DNA of 47,500 bases. Origin: Astrocystis sublimbata. Taxonomy: Eukaryota; Ascomycota; Sordariomycetes; Xylariales; Xylariaceae. This document shows, piece after piece, positions 34,101 through 47,500 of this stretch. The notes under the pieces are model-generated. The model searched no databases, was not told the origin of the DNA, and saw only the letters and a list, made by a program, of their open reading frames with translations. The first letter of the stretch is position 1; the number at the start of each line of letters is the position of its first letter. The DNA lies in NCBI GenBank assembly GCA_022453515.1, contig JAJNNY010000119.1, positions 1-47,500 of the forward strand. The letters run 5' to 3'. Made by a program: the position numbers and the translations under genes.

Positions 34101-37100
34101 GCTAGAGAATGCTACGGATACTACTGTACAAATCCAAGATGTCACTGCCTTACGCCAACACTGTCAATTTCGTAGATTATGAAGCATGCTTTTGCTCCCA
34201 TATCCTACTTCCTAGATGAGTATGATCCTACTAACACCATTGTTCCAAGAGTATTAGGCCTCTCTCCTCAGGCCTATATTGTGTGTCATGAGCGTTTACT
34301 TTCCGAAAGGATCAGATCAACATGTTTGCTCACATATATGCGACGCTACTTTGTGGTTTATTGAGGCCGTCAGGTAACGGACGACCTGATCGATGTGAAC
34401 AGAAGATAACATGTTGAGCATTGCTCGCACTGCTAGTTGACTGGGTGCTGTATGCATCTGCGTTCCCGGTACCTACTGCTGCACACTAGGAGTCGTCAAA
34501 GTCCGAGGTAATACTAGCTGTGACCAGAATTAGCCGATCGATTGAGAAACTAGGTATTCCTCTGTTGACTGTACGGAGGCCCATCTGCAGCCAAATGATG
34601 TAACAGAGTAGTACTTGAAAGCTGTTCACTATGAACGTCGTCAAACTCCGATCCCCGATGCCAGAACCTCGAGTCCCGAAGTCACTCTTCCACCCCAGCT
34701 CTACAACATCTACCTCTATGACACGCATACCTCTCAATCCAGACCCTCGATTACAAGTGTGCGACCGAGCTGTCCACAATCGTCTGCCATGGTTACTATT
34801 CACCGTTGTGCGAGGGGGGAACCAGCGATATCCTCGGGTAGCACACAGTACGCCGTACGGTTCTTTCTTTCCAGCGTTGCCATACCATAGACTTGATTGT
34901 CTCGCCCGTAATCTCGTCTACGGGAGCGAGTCTTGTGCTCTGCTTCTTACATTGGATCGTGCCGCAAAGGTGTCGTCGTGTAATTGCGCTAATCCGCTTG
35001 GTTACCTCTCGCTCTTGCGCGTGATATGCTGTACGCGGTATTACATGCTTGAGTTAGGTAGGTAAGTACGCATCTGCGCAATCGCTCGCGAGTCTGCATT
35101 GCATCACAGGTCACAACAAGCAATCCATTTCGAAAAAAGGCCCGTGTGCGAGCGAGTGAGCGGTCGACTCCGTCACCCGAGATCAAGCAGTTGCTCGAAC
35201 CTCGATCCAGCACGCTTCCCTCCCTATGCAGCTCTATCTCCTGCGGCGCGGCCCCGTGCATGCCTGAGAATCCTTGTCGAGGAACGGATCAGAATATCCT
35301 CGCGAGCTCTGGGACGGCACTTGCCTACTGCTAGTCAATTGATTTTCAATTTGATATGTACTATACGATAGCTTCATCAATGAGGTTCTGACCGAGTCTT
35401 AGTTGTCCATTGTTACAGCCTGCTTGGGGTATGAATCCAAGGACTGTTGGTCATCAAAAAGCCGCATGCTGATTTGCCAGCCCCGTGGATTGGATCAACG
35501 GGTGGGATACCGGCAGTTGATCGAGTTGAGTGAGGGTGAGAACGTATCCCACGTGGGGAAGATTTCGCGGATATGTGAGACATCGATCTAACAGCCCACC
35601 CACCCCCAACACCACTTGGGGGTGAAGGCGACCCGGTTGGGTTCGTCCATTAAGCGGCCCGTGCTGCATTTAGAAAAACCTGGCGTAAAAACATTATCAT
35701 TCCAGCATTTGATATGAGCTGAAATCGTGCCTCACCGGTGTGGATCTGAAGAGCAGACCCATCGCTCCCGTCCATCGTGTGAACAGACAGGAAGAACGCA
35801 GGCCGCGTAGGCCCGTCCTCAGGGCCCTCTTTCCCCCTTCCCGATCGTCGGTATCATGCTTGGTATGCGCAATCAAATGCCCGTGCAAGCCATTGGGAGT
35901 GGCTTGGATCTAGTCTCCTTGACTCCCCATCGGTTTCCCAACCAACCTTACAGTCCAGGTTGCTGCTCGCTTGCATATGCGGCTAGCTATATGATTAAAG
36001 TCCGGTTGGGCGGCAACCTACATGACAATTCGCGTAAAGGCATCCGTTAGGTCACTTGGTCCCAGGACGCCGGTACCTGTTTCACCTCCTTCGCCAACTC
36101 ACGTAGCTAGCCGAGCGATGTCAAGAACGCCGTTGCGTTTGGGTGCTCGCTCGAACACGCAAGTTGATTGTTTCCAAGAATCTTCCCATGGACTTGTGAT
36201 CGAACGAACCATCGCAAATGAACTTGCGTTCCCCGCTCCTGCCCCCTTTTCCTGGTCGTGGCGTCATTGTTTGCTTTATTGCTTGCCCCCAGAAAACCCA
36301 CCAACGTAATCTTTTCCCGTGTGGTTCGGCTCCGGTGCCTGCCGCGAGATGCATCCGCGGGAAATTTGACTGCTGGTGTACTGCATTAGGTTGATTTTTT
36401 TTCTTCGTCTCGCCTACGATGACAAAGTAAGGCCGAGTCCTACGAGCAAACTTCTCCGGATTATTGTTGCACCTATTCTCATTGGTCGTTTCATCGTGTC
36501 AATTCGCACAACTAACTCATCTCGGTTTTTTTTTTGGTGCTCTAGATTGCCTGATATAACATTGGCTCACAATGTCGTAATTACGGGCGTAATACCTACG
36601 ATGGGCCGAGGCACGACGCGTAGTTGCAGGATCGAGAAACAAAACCGAGATCAAGTACCTCGCCGGCTGGCTGCGTTTCCGCGAAAGTGTGTTATACGAA
36701 CACAGGTCTGATCATTGCAACTACAGCCAGTTTAATGGCCCTGTTTTGCCCAATTGTCGGTCCCAAAGGCTCGGTAAGCTAGAGCAACCGAAGGCTGTGT
36801 TGGTGATGGTGCTGCACGATGATTGGCCTAGGCGACATCCAACAGGCTGTCCTGTGCTTCGTGTGACATGGGATAGAGCTAAGTGTAAGCCGTGCCACAT
36901 AGTATGCATGCCTCAAGTATTCGACTGGCTACTTATCAGGCCAATTTGTCATTTGGTCTGTGAATGGCCTGACTTGCTCGATGGAAACTGTAGTAGGTGT
37001 AGCTGATGCGTAACTGTGATGGGAAGTACCATGCCGTTGGAGTTGCAACTAAAACTTTGGGAGAAAAGCCCAAATTCCCAGGAGGTGGGCGGCTACAAGG

Positions 37101-40100
37101 TGAAGCCAGTTTTTCTGGCCACGCTCAAGCATGTCATGTATGGGTACCTGACGCATCTTGAACTTGGAGGTGTTTCTTGGGGCATAATCAGCGGCAGGGA
37201 CTCGGTCCTGTCTGAGCAATTCTTGTACTCTGAGGTACTGTAACATAGCTGTACTCCAGCGAGCGTTGCACAAGAGAGATTGGCACCTATGAGGATTGCG
37301 CTCCCAAGTTCCTGGATCCTTGGAGTTCTCCACTTCACTGCTGAGGACCAAATGACGCTCGCGGTACGGTACCATGCGCAAGCGAGCGACAAGCCCCCGG
37401 GTAGACGGCTTGTCGTTCCAGGTTGCCATTATGAATTTTTGAGATGATTCTCTGGTGGCATAAGCTTTTGACGATTCGCGAAATGCAGGTTTGCCAGTAA
37501 AAGACCATTTGCCATTGGTCGGCTGTGGCTCTACTACTTGTTGCACTGCGTCTCAAGTGATGCTGCAGGCTCCCAACCGCCAAGCTCAAGGTCTCAGAAA
37601 GGGCGCTCACGAGATCTGTGACAGAAGGTGCATGATCTCTGCGTAGCTTTGCATGTCGTTCCTCGTCTGGCGCTACCATTCTGGGACAAGTAGCAACACC
37701 ACTATCATCATTTGTCACCGATAGAGGAGCTAAATACTTGTGAGTAACTATAATTCTGGTCACCCTGGGCATTGTTTGATGCCTCGATCTGGACAGATTT
37801 TCTTATTAACAAGTCCGTGTAAGCATACAATATTAGTGTAGCTTGTACGCTGAAACTAGGAACCAGTCGGCGACTGAGTCGGCGTTAGGCCACTCTTTGG
37901 TAATTGTTCATGAACTATCGGTAGTAGGGTTCATGAAGTTGGCAGCTGTGAAGCCTCCAATTGTGGCACCACTTCTACAAGCCCTTTAAAGCTCCCGATC
38001 ACCCCTTGTAGATCCTGGGTGAGGCAAATGCCTTCTGAGACCCTGTCACACACAGGTCGACCCATCCTCGGCCTGAGCCGAGTGAATTGTGGCTATCTGT
38101 CTGAGTTTATTAGGATCCTCGAGATGGCATATTAAACGATCGAGTCCCCAAAGGAGATTTTGGTCAACACGAAACAACGTGTTACATCAAATTGAACAGG
38201 TGAATTGGAATTGGAAACGTGATAATCAAGTACCAACTTTACATTGTTGACAGAAGTCAATCCTTGACATACTTGCATAACAATGCGCTGTATGTTAATG
38301 TGCTGCAAGTTGAAGTTCATTTTTTAATGTGATGTAGACAAGAAGTCTGCTATCCGTAGAATGGATGAGCTGACATTGAGAAAGTATCAACAGTTTTTGC
38401 AATTGCTTCAACTTGTACTCGATGTAACAATACAAACCCAGGAATTTACTACCTTATCGGTGTTTGAAATATGACATACAACACCCTCAAAGTGCACCTA
38501 ATTCGATACGAGTAAAATTGGAATGAATTGAGTTTCAATGCATCGTCCGATCAAAGTAGCGCATGCTGTGATCGCTGGATCTTGACTCGCTAAAGCGACC
38601 CGAGTTCGAGCTGATAAGTCTTTTGTTCACGGCAATGCATTGTGCTGATGCCGCCCCCAATTCACATCCTGTGTTCTTCGCAGTGTCTCGAGTTTCGCTG
38701 TTTCAGAGCTCGAGAGGTGTGCCACAAACGTTCATAGGCAAACCTATAACAAGCGGCAATGCGGCCAGCCGCTTATCATGGGGAACTGCCAGAGACACTG
38801 TCCCTGGAACCTGAATTTGGGGGACATCAGCACGCCATGTCTTTCCCTATTGCTGCGGCCCGCGAAAAATGTGCCATCGAGAACCCATCAGATGGAGCTC
38901 ACAGGTCAGACAGACTCAAACCCCTAGACGCTTGGTTCCAGTAGCTTGGTCCAATTGAAATTGCATACATGTGTGCCTGAAGCTGCTACAAGATAATTAC
39001 AAGGTTGCCTCAGATGCTACCTCATTTGTCCAGCTTTGGATGTTTTAGGGAACTGAGTTGGGCTAGAACGACATGAGAGTTCCGACTGTATTGAAAGCCA
39101 CACCGGCACGTTGATCGATAATACTTGAAAATGGGCATGGAAGCAAACCTACAGTGCTTGATGTACTGGGCATCTCCCGCCTGATCGTTGAAAGGACAGA
39201 ATGCTCGATATGGTAACAAGCACAAGTAGCTGAGAAACTGATGTCAATATTGGCAAAGAGGTCCATGGACTGTACCTCTCAGTTCGCTTCAACACCCACT
39301 GATCAAACGATCGTAGAGTCTAGCCTCAGTGTAGTCGAGTATTACAGGACATCCGCACTAATTACCAATGCCACCGATCAGGTGAATGCTTTCTACTTTT
39401 AGGATCGTGCTTTTCCTGGCCTTCCGATGTACGGCCGTATCCAGGGATGTGGTCACTAGTTGCGTGTAACATCAGATGTACACAACTCTTTGTGGAAAGA
39501 TTGGAATAAGGTTATCACAAAAGATAGAAATGACAAGAGTGAACGCTGATCATTAGCATCGAGCTGTGGGTGAGGTTGTGATAGTTCCAAGAGCCTCTTT
39601 TTCCTCCGAGCCAGGTATATTGTCACAACGTAGCATCGCTGTACGGTCAAGAATGGAGCTTTAATGAGTTAACACTTTTATCTCATCGATCCACTTCAGC
39701 TAGCTAGGCGAGCTAGGCTGCTGGGTAACAAGTGGTTTGAGTATGGCGCAATCGATGCTGGGTCACAGACAAGGGTAGACCCCGGCTGCCAAGGGCGATC
39801 ATAGCAGGCCATTGCAATGATGCCGAGATACTCCCAAATTCGGTGCGGCAAGATCCGTATCTAAATCCATCGTGACTTCAATATTCGTATCTTGTCATGC
39901 GACCTGATTGACTTCTTCGCAGAAGCAAGTCGCATAACCTCCGAATTACCCAATTCCAACTTATGAAGCCACAACAATTTACAACTGACGGTGCCAGTGC
40001 AACTTATGCACATAGTGCTCAAGATTGACTCCACTGACATTCCTTCCATGGGTATGGAAGAATGTGGCGTTACATGCCAAGGCTCCCACTTTCAATGAAC

Positions 40101-43100
40101 ACATAGCAAAAGATGTTCCCATGGCTGCGGTCGAAACGCTTTTGATTGTGTCTGCACTATGATGAAGACCCAAGCCATGGGATCAAGACTATAGACAGTT
40201 TGACATGGTTATAGAGTCAGCTATCGTACAATGTTATCGGGAAACGGACGAGCCCAGATGCATGCTGCTGGTGTTTTGGGCCACAGTGTGAGTGGCTGCA
40301 GCAGCTGTATGCTCTTTTTTCGACGAAACGTTTCATTGCATCCGGGTCTAGCGGCAGAAATGAACAATAGTCAGTGCCTATGGCCAAATCCCGAAAGCTA
40401 TTATTACTGAGACTAGCCCTCGATATTGACAGTGGTCGGTGTGTGTCAGCCACATGGGCGTTATGCCGCTGTAATGGGAACAATCTGGTCGACATCCGCC
40501 CCCGGGCACCAACAACAATGCAACCAGATAACCGGGAGTCCAACTGACCCGTCCCCGGATACCGGGAATTTCTTTGAGTGGTAATGAAAGACAAACCGTG
40601 GGTCGACTTGTCATCTGGCACAATGCGACTGCATTATGCAGCTGTGATTAATCTAGTATCTGGCAACCTGGATGCCTGGTACCATCTGCAAAACCCGTAG
40701 CAAGATTTGGCAATTGGTTTGCTCACGATCAGAAACTTGGCCTCTGCTCACGCCATTCCTAGGACGTTGCCGACTTGCCCCCCAGCCGCAATGCGCATCC
40801 GCTAGCCGCTCTTTCGCGGCGTCCAGTAGACTGTGAATAAGTTGGCTTCTACTTCTCTTATGGCTCGGCCGTTGGAGCTAAGCTCGGTGACTAGCCCAGA
40901 ATCCCGCATTCGGTGAATGCCTCTTGGCTCTCTCCCAATAATGGGGCCGACTATTGTCCTGGCTTGGCCTTCTCCTTCTCATACGGTGAGATGGGCGAAT
41001 CTCGCTATGTACCACACACACCCCCTGCCACGGTGTAACTGACGTTCGCCAGGTAGGGGGCCCCGAACCACAGGCACACCAGCCGCTACTTGACGGGAGC
41101 TCGGTCCTGAGGTAATCAACTGCACCCAGCAAGTACTCGGATCCACGACCTCGATGTAACCCTGGTACCCACACACAAGCATACAAGCCTACATGCAGAC
41201 AAGATGACAGTGCAACGAGACGCCACCCCGGTCGGCCATTGCACCCAGGGCGGAACAGGGGAGAACGCAGGCGTCGCCTAGCTGCCCGGGGATGTCCAAA
41301 ATTACCACTAGGCATGTAGGGATCTTCGATCGGCCCTCCTCGCCCATCAGATCGTCCAATAACCACGCCAGTGCAGCAGTGATTGGAGGCCAATTACATA
41401 GCCCGTCTCTCCCTTTTCGGAAGTTGCATGGCCTGCGCAATGTCTGGATGCCACTTCGAGGTGCTAGAACAAGTCTACGGGCCCGGTAGGTGGTAACCCA
41501 GCATCGGGAAGTTTGTCTACACGTACACTGATGGATCTGCTAGGTAGTATGTGGTTTGTATGATACTGCATATGGCATATACATGTACCTATGGCCATGT
41601 GATGGCCCGTGAAGCCTGTCTCGATGACGGTCGCAACATGCCTCATGTAAGGCCGTTGTTATATGAACCTGCTGTGAGGATGTTTGCACCCTCTTTCGAA
41701 TTATGTGATGTAATAATTGGTCTATCAGCTGGCTATCACCAACGTGCCTCCAGAGTTATGTTCTACCGATCGTGACCGATACGTAATATTGTCCAATGGT
41801 CGCCGTTGGCTGGGCTGATCCCCGTTACCTGGACTATGATTACTATCAGTCGTTATGTTGCTGCCACTCGCTCTTACGCTAAGGTATACGCACTTCAGTG
41901 ACCTTGCCCAACGCGACTTTGCCTCTTCGAGCGGATACATATCACAAATTGGTGCCTCTCTGTCATTTTTCGGCCTTGGTACAGTTACTCCCACCTACAA
42001 GTAGGACCGAGTCAGCCAAGCAGTCTTCCCATCTCCCTCACCTAAGGTTACTGATTTGGGCTTGAGCCATGCGCCTCGCAGATTCTTTTTCCAACCATTC
42101 AGTCGACTTGTCCCAGATGCGAGGGGGGATTTTCCACAGTTTTCTGACTCCGTGCCGGCATTGGCCCTCCGCCCCCCTCCCCGCCGCTAGCCCCCGTTGA
42201 CATTGTGGGGAGAATTGGTCTGTCTGGTCCCCAACATCGGGCTTCTGTTTTCTCTTTTCTCACCCAACGCGAATACCCTTGCATGATTTGCAGCTTCATT
42301 TGAGACATTAAGAGCTCAGCATCAACGGCCACTATCCCTGCCAGCGGATACCTAGTATCCACTACTTCTAACATTGCCCTCCACGGCCGCTATTATTGAT
42401 TGGAATAGTCCGCAACAACGCAACTGTCCGACTCACCAGCTACCTATAGAGCCAAAAGGAACAAAGAGCAGCGACAACAGCAAGAAATCAGCCTAGTGCT
42501 CCCCAGAGCATAGGCCGGCCACGCACAGACTCACCCACACACACCTATACGGCTGCTGCTCAAGTAAATTAAAATAGTTTGAGAGTGGCAATCCTAAACG
42601 AGTCTGTCTATAAGTAACGAGCAAGCTTAGCTCAACGGCCGAAAAGCAAGGTACACCGTCTATAGTTGGCTTGTAAGTGAATTTGTAGTCTCATACTCCC
42701 GACCTGTCCATGGATTTTTCGTAGCCGCCGCCCATTGCTCGAGATTATATGGCAGAAAGCACGACGTCTATTCCACATGCCCCAAAGTTGCGTCATGTTT
42801 TTCCTTCTCTGACTCTCCTGAATCTTTTATCTCATCCCTTCTTCCCCTCCACAAACCTCTTCTTTCATTCTTGTCCCAGTCTGAGGAACATCGTTTCAAA
42901 AGTTCCCACATCGCCAGAAACCTCCATCGCGAGACCAATTCATACTGGGCCTTCGTTTGCCGGCATCTTCCCCGACAACCACTCTCTTTTCTCAGGGACC
43001 ACTTACTCGTTTGCCACCGTGCGTGCCTCGGCCTCACTTTGCTGCGAACCGTACACCGCGCGTGACGAACTCTGCCGGTTACCTACCTGCCTTTTATTCG

Positions 43101-44198
43101 ATTGCAACCAATCTAGAGCACCCTCATGCGAACAGGTTCGGGCTGCCTGCATGCGACAGAATACCTATACTCCACATTTGAATCGAAAATCAGCGTCTAT
43201 CGAACTTTTTTCCAATCCAAGTTTCTCTGCGTAAGTTACGCTAGCTGATAATTTCTCACGAACTCCGAATAAACATCTGGTATCATTTCGCATGCGCTAT
43301 GTGCCGCCGCTAAATCAGCCGCGTAATCTCGTCCATCTAATCTCGTTTATTTCCCATTCACTTTTACCAAGTGGCAAGAGCTTGCTTTTCTACAGAACGT
43401 TGGAGAAGCAGACTGCCATGATTCCACTAAGCTAATACAGCGAGAATAATAGAATTCAACACGGGTTCTACTCTTTGATGCGGGGCAGAAAGTAGTTTTA
43501 AACACTTCAGTTTCCGAGACCCGACTCAGATTCAGTTTGCCAACTATCGACCCAGGCCAATTAGCAACGTTGGAAACAGCATCAATCCCTGTGAGCTTTC
43601 CCGTCAAAGACTGCTAGACTGGCAAGAAAAGGGAAGAATAGTCCTATTAACCCTCCCCATAGCAGCCGAAGGAGCAAGTTGTGGCCTCTGATCAATCGCA
43701 CCCGGATCTACAACCGCCTTGTTTCTGTCATTCGCGGGCCGTAAACCACCACCCCCTTACATGCGAATAACCTAGGCCACGATCAACCTCCCAAGGGCAT
43801 TCTGTTTCACCTGTTCTGTGGTGAGAGAAGGAGGGGGATTAAAAAGCAACGATTGGATCGACAGGCAGACTCGACTAATTCCAAGACAAGCTGACCAAGA
43901 AGGGAAGAGCAACGCGCCCCGCTTGCAAGCCATCATTCGTCCTAAATTGCCCGTCATTCTTCATACATTGCCCCTTGCCATCCCAAATCTTCAGACACAC
44001 AGAACTATACCTACTCTCCTACCAACTCACACACAGGTCACCTTACCTGTCAACTCCTCGTGGTGTATTAGCTCCCCCCCTTGGCTGACTCTTTGCAACA
44101 CTCGCTCCCGAAACAACACCTGTTTTATTCCATTCCCACTTGGAACACATTCTGCCAGTCACATCTCAGAAGCACGTTGCGAAGAACATCATCTCTTG
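31191..44198. other. 13-kb interval without a supportable gene
   Basis: The longest gene-free stretch in the window. Base composition looks ordinary rather than AT-rich, so it is not obviously RIP-degraded repeat. Open frames are short (mostly under 110 codons; a few of 135-171), lack family motifs, and no set of them joins through good introns. Small landmarks are a tgcttgctt-type simple tract near 31305-31340, taggtaggta near 35055, and strongly pyrimidine-rich sequence at about 42790-42890 and 43960-44110. The last is a candidate leader of the medA-type gene that follows. Confidence 0.5.
42780..44198 (+). promoter_or_regulatory. Candidate long 5' leader of the medA-type gene
   Basis: Pyrimidine-rich tracts (42790-42890, 43960-44110) and several short ATG frames precede the start at 44199. 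One frame, 42749-43234, is open for 161 codons but is Ser/Pro/Phe-rich without motif. Related medA genes are known for long leaders with upstream ORFs. The actual transcription start cannot be seen here. Confidence 0.3.
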
Positions 44199-47045
44199 AT
44201 GTCGTCCGCAGTCAAGTACACCTATCCTACCTATAAGCTTTTCGAGGTGAGTCAACATCATGGCACGCGGAGATAGACTACGACTGTCTCTGGGATTTCT
44301 GACATTTTACTGACGCGCACCCATCTCCCAAGCCTCAATATCAAACACAGAGGCCGATAATCATAGACGCAGACGCGATAGAGTCGCCCGACACGGTCAC
44401 GCTCCGGTACGAGGAGGAGGCGGCGGCCAGAAGGAACGGGGGAGGCCTCCGTGGGGACTCCCCGCCTGGTCTCCTTGGTATCGAGTCGTGTGTAAAGCAA
44501 GAACCGCCCCCCATGCACTGTAAGTGGTAAATACGAACATCTGCTCAGCGTGACAGTGGGACATCCCATGCCATGATGAAACCTTTGATCTCAGAGGACA
44601 GCTCGTTGTGTTAAAGATGGAGATGGAGGCAGTGACTGGACGTGCAGATAGATGAGCAGTCTCCCATCACATCAGCAAGAGAAAGACATGGAGCAAGATC
44701 GATCTTGAAAGCTAACGAAGTGTGTTTTGGCAGCTTTTGAATCGCCAAGATCATACCAAGATACGCAGTATCAGTACGCGGGACAATCGTTTTCGAGCCA
44801 GCAGAGCGACAATGCGGCGGCAGCACAACTCAACCACCTGGCGTTCGCGGCCAACTCGTCAGCGAGCCCGTACATGTCGACGGTGGTGCCGACCATCATC
44901 TCGTACCAGCCGACGAGCGGGGTGTTCGGGACCAAGATCGCGATCAAGTTTTCGGCGGCGTACGACCTGATCGCGGTGGCGAGCCAGTTCTCGCTCGTCT
45001 TCGGGGCGCACAAGAGCCCAGCCCACGCGACGAGGGATGCCAGCGACGCCAGCGGGCTCGGGTTCGTCGTCTGCGCAGAGGCGCCGCAGCTGGACGACAC
45101 GCGGAGCGCGAGCGGCAACGTGCCTATATCACTCCTGATAGAGAGTGCAGAGGGCGAGATGGTAGGCAACACGGATGTGGGCACGTTTACTTATCATGAT
45201 GCACCCGCTGTGGGCGCCGAGGGGTCGCATGGGGACATCACGCGGAGGCCCTCTTCCAAGTCAGCTGAGGAGGACCAGCCGCAGCATGGCCATCACCAGC
45301 ACCCGGACCAGCACCACCAGCATTCCCAACACCAGCCCGCGCCAGGATCTCCCAGGCAGCACCACCAGCATCACCAGCAGCACGAGCACGAGCAGCACGA
45401 GGCGGACCAGCTGGCCGAGGCCGCCGCCGCTGCCCAAGCCGGTGCTACAAATACATACCCCTATGCTCCGACGCCGCACCAGCAGGCTGTCGCCTCCAAC
45501 TACGATGCCACAGGCTACCCGAGCACAACCAGCCAACACAACATGTTGTCCACGTACCACCGCCCGTCCTACGGCGCCGACTACCCCCGCGCGCCGCCCT
45601 CGATGCTCAAGCACCACTCCCACTCCCACTCTCACGCGTGGGCGAGTCTCTACGGCCCGCCCCTGACGTCGCCGCGCAGCCCGCACAGCATGCGCCACCA
45701 CGCCAAGCGCATCTCGCGCTCCGCCGCGGTCGAATCGCACCACATGAACGGCGGACACGAGCCCCGGCTCAAGCGGACGAGCACGATCCAGGCCGCCGGC
45801 CCGCTGGCCGGAAGCATGTACACGCAGTGCTCGAGCAAGGCGACGCTGAAGATCAACGGCGACCTCGAGAGCATGGCGAACAACTGGAATGCCGAAGAGT
45901 GTTCCGAGGGGCGGCGCATCGTGCAGTTCTTCAAGAAGCAGCAGGGCACGACGCTGACGGCCAGCTTCAAGTCGGTGTCGGTCAACAACAAGCCGCCCCA
46001 GGGCAATTTTGTCAGTTGCATCTACTGGGCCGAGAAGCACGAGTGCTACGTGACCAGCGTCGACACCATCGCGCTGCTCGACAAGTTGCTCACGGGCGGC
46101 GTCCACCCCTTCAACGTCGACGAGAAGAACCGCATCCGCCGCAACCTCGAGGGCTACCGCCCGCTGACCGTCAGCAAGACGAAGCCCGAGAGCGAGGCCT
46201 TCTTCAAGGTCATCATGGGCTTCGGCATCCCCAAGCCCAGGAATATCGAGAAGGACGTCAAGGTGTTTCCGTGGAAGAAACTAGCGCCTGCTCTGCAGAA
46301 GATCGTCTCCAAATACGTACGTTGGTGCTGTGATTTTGAGTGTTATACTATACCCCTTCCTTATACCCCTGCCCCTGATGTTATTGAACGTAGATGTTCA
46401 ACAAATATCCCTTGCCCCTTTCATTTTGCCGAACATACTTACTTACACATGATCGCTTCCTCTCAATCACCCCTTCGCGCATAAATGACTAACCCGTTCG
46501 AACACCAGTCCGTGGACCCCGAACACCTCCCCGGCCCTCCCCCCTCGTCCTCAGGCCCCTACCACAGCCTCGCCCTAACGACCTACCACCACCCGACGAC
46601 CGGTGCCCCCGGCATCCCCAGCTCGTCAGCGCTCCTCACACCCGTAAGCAGCATCACGAGCCCGGGGATCTACGGCCCGCCGCCGCTGCCGCCGCACACG
46701 CCGACGCTGGCCGACACCTACGGGACGCACCACGACGCGCAGACAATGGCGTCGCCGCGCTCGCTGTCGGGCGCGCCTTCGAGCTGGGTGCCGTACACGT
46801 CGTCGAGGGGGCTTTCGCCGAGTCTCAAGTCGCCGCAGACTACTGGAGGTGGAGGTGGAGGTGGAGGCGGCATTCGCATCCCCAGCCTGCCTGCGTACAG
46901 CTACGGCATGGGGGCGGCGCATCGCTGGGACGCCAACGGGTACGGCGACGCCTCGACGACGCCGACGTATGCGAGCCATGCGCACTCGAGTCATGTGTAC
47001 GGCGGCGGTGCCTACAGCAGCAGCAGCGCGCATCACCGCGAATAG
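44199..47045 (+). CDS. medA: Medusa/Ren1/Acon-3 type conidiation regulator
   Basis: Developmental regulator of conidiophore formation, presumed nuclear (medA of Aspergillus, ren1 of Fusarium, acon-3 of Neurospora). Exons 44199-44246, 44333-44519, 44734-46316 and 46509-47045 sum to 2355 nt, 784 residues. The first exon encodes 16 residues. An N-terminal IPT/TIG-like segment (about 127-230) has the P-T-S-G-V-F-G-T-K pattern. A long His/Gln/Pro-rich linker follows (about 255-310 and onwards). The family-defining block (DUF7082-like, about 446-606) contains S-M-A-N-N-W, Y-V-T-S-V-D-T-I, E-K-N-R-I-R-R-N-L-E-G and P-K-P-R-N-I-E-K-D-V-K-V-F-P-W-K. The tail is Pro/Ser/Gly/His-rich with a Gly run from a (ggaggt)n tract near 46847. 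The 192-nt last intron (46317-46508) has a gactaac branch site; it stays open for 55 codons, so its retention would give another C-terminus. Confidence 0.93.
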
Positions 47046-47500
47046 AGTAGCCATGTGCCTGAGCATAGCTCCCGGTCGCGTCTCATTACTGGACATGATG
47101 ATGCGCATTGCATGGCACATGCTGCATGCATGCGGTGTGGTCCAGGGAGAGCTAGGATGGACCACACTACACGCATGGATGAGGACATTCATCTGGCAGC
47201 CAAGATTGTCAACTGACTATGTCTGTCCATGCCTGATTAATCAACTATACTCGCAAACCCACGGCTTCCTGAGAGAGTTGAATGGGCCCCTTGTCGCTTT
47301 CTCCTGCGTCTCTCTCACCAGGACTCCCAACAACTAATAATTACGTTGCTCATGCTCTGTGCCTAGGCACCTTACAACAAACATGATACCCCCCTCCCCC
47401 CTTGCTATTTCGAACCACACATATACTATTACCCACGTTAAAGCAACCCACCCAGCCAAGGCAGACGAGGACGGACGGAACAGGCTTTGATCATCATGAG
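47046..47500. other. 3' flank of the medA-type gene
   Basis: No further gene is recognised up to the window edge. Confidence 0.55.

Noticed and set aside
37049..37772. Overlapping minus-strand frames of 165 and 145 codons
   Set aside because: The two overlap in different frames and neither has a recognisable motif or codon preference like the real genes nearby.
38580..38625. Possible tRNA T-arm (gagttcgag)
   Set aside because: Resembles a B box only; no acceptor stem, anticodon arm or A box at the right distance.
40878..41393. 171-codon minus-strand frame
   Set aside because: Arg/Gly/Ser/Cys-rich translation without protein character; no intron signals linking it to neighbours.
45261..46333. 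Long frames of 281 (minus) and 231 (plus) codons
   Set aside because: Shadows of the medA-type coding exon with Arg/His/Val-rich low-complexity translations.
1..47500. CRISPR array or bacterial-type operon
   Set aside because: No regularly spaced direct repeats; the genes contain spliceosomal introns and are plainly eukaryotic.

Overview
The window reads as nuclear DNA of a filamentous ascomycete (Pezizomycotina, probably Sordariomycetes). The support is short GT-AG introns (about 37-190 nt) with CTAAC/CTAAT-like branch points, a Zn2Cys6 regulator, an RTA1-type membrane protein, a NACHT protein with a typical fungal N-terminal domain, and a Medusa-type conidiation regulator. The species cannot be told from the sequence alone.

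Layout. (1) 1-4728 is one giant inverted repeat: two 2356-bp arms around a 16-nt spacer at 2357-2372, each arm carrying a complete Zn2Cys6 transcription factor gene. It runs to the first base of the window, so a fold-back assembly artefact at a contig end has to be excluded before any biological reading. (2) 4729-15016 is accessory in character: a small cysteine-rich secreted protein (10 Cys); a SNF2/Rad5-like helicase gene on the minus strand with all helicase motifs but an apparent 1-nt frameshift in a C-run; and, divergent from it, a 1398-residue NLR/STAND protein with DUF7708-like, NACHT, C2H2, ankyrin and WD40 parts in one chain. (3) 15.7-17.8 kb holds a small unknown gene and an RTA1-like seven-helix protein, tail to tail. 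(4) 17.8-26.9 kb is gene-poor, with one secreted/membrane protein gene and a tRNA-Gly(UCC). (5) 26.9-31.2 kb is core housekeeping: a Vac1/Pep7 two-FYVE endosomal protein and, divergent, Met8 (siroheme synthesis). (6) 31.2-44.2 kb is a 13-kb stretch where no gene could be supported, upstream of (7) the medA/ren1/acon-3 type developmental regulator at 44199-47045.

Functionally the genes are mostly unrelated neighbours. Left to right the window passes from an accessory, possibly chromosome-end environment (regulator, effector-like protein, SNF2, NLR) into conserved core genes. Exon models below were built by hand; in every multi-exon gene the summed exon length is a multiple of three, except for the helicase, which needs one extra base.
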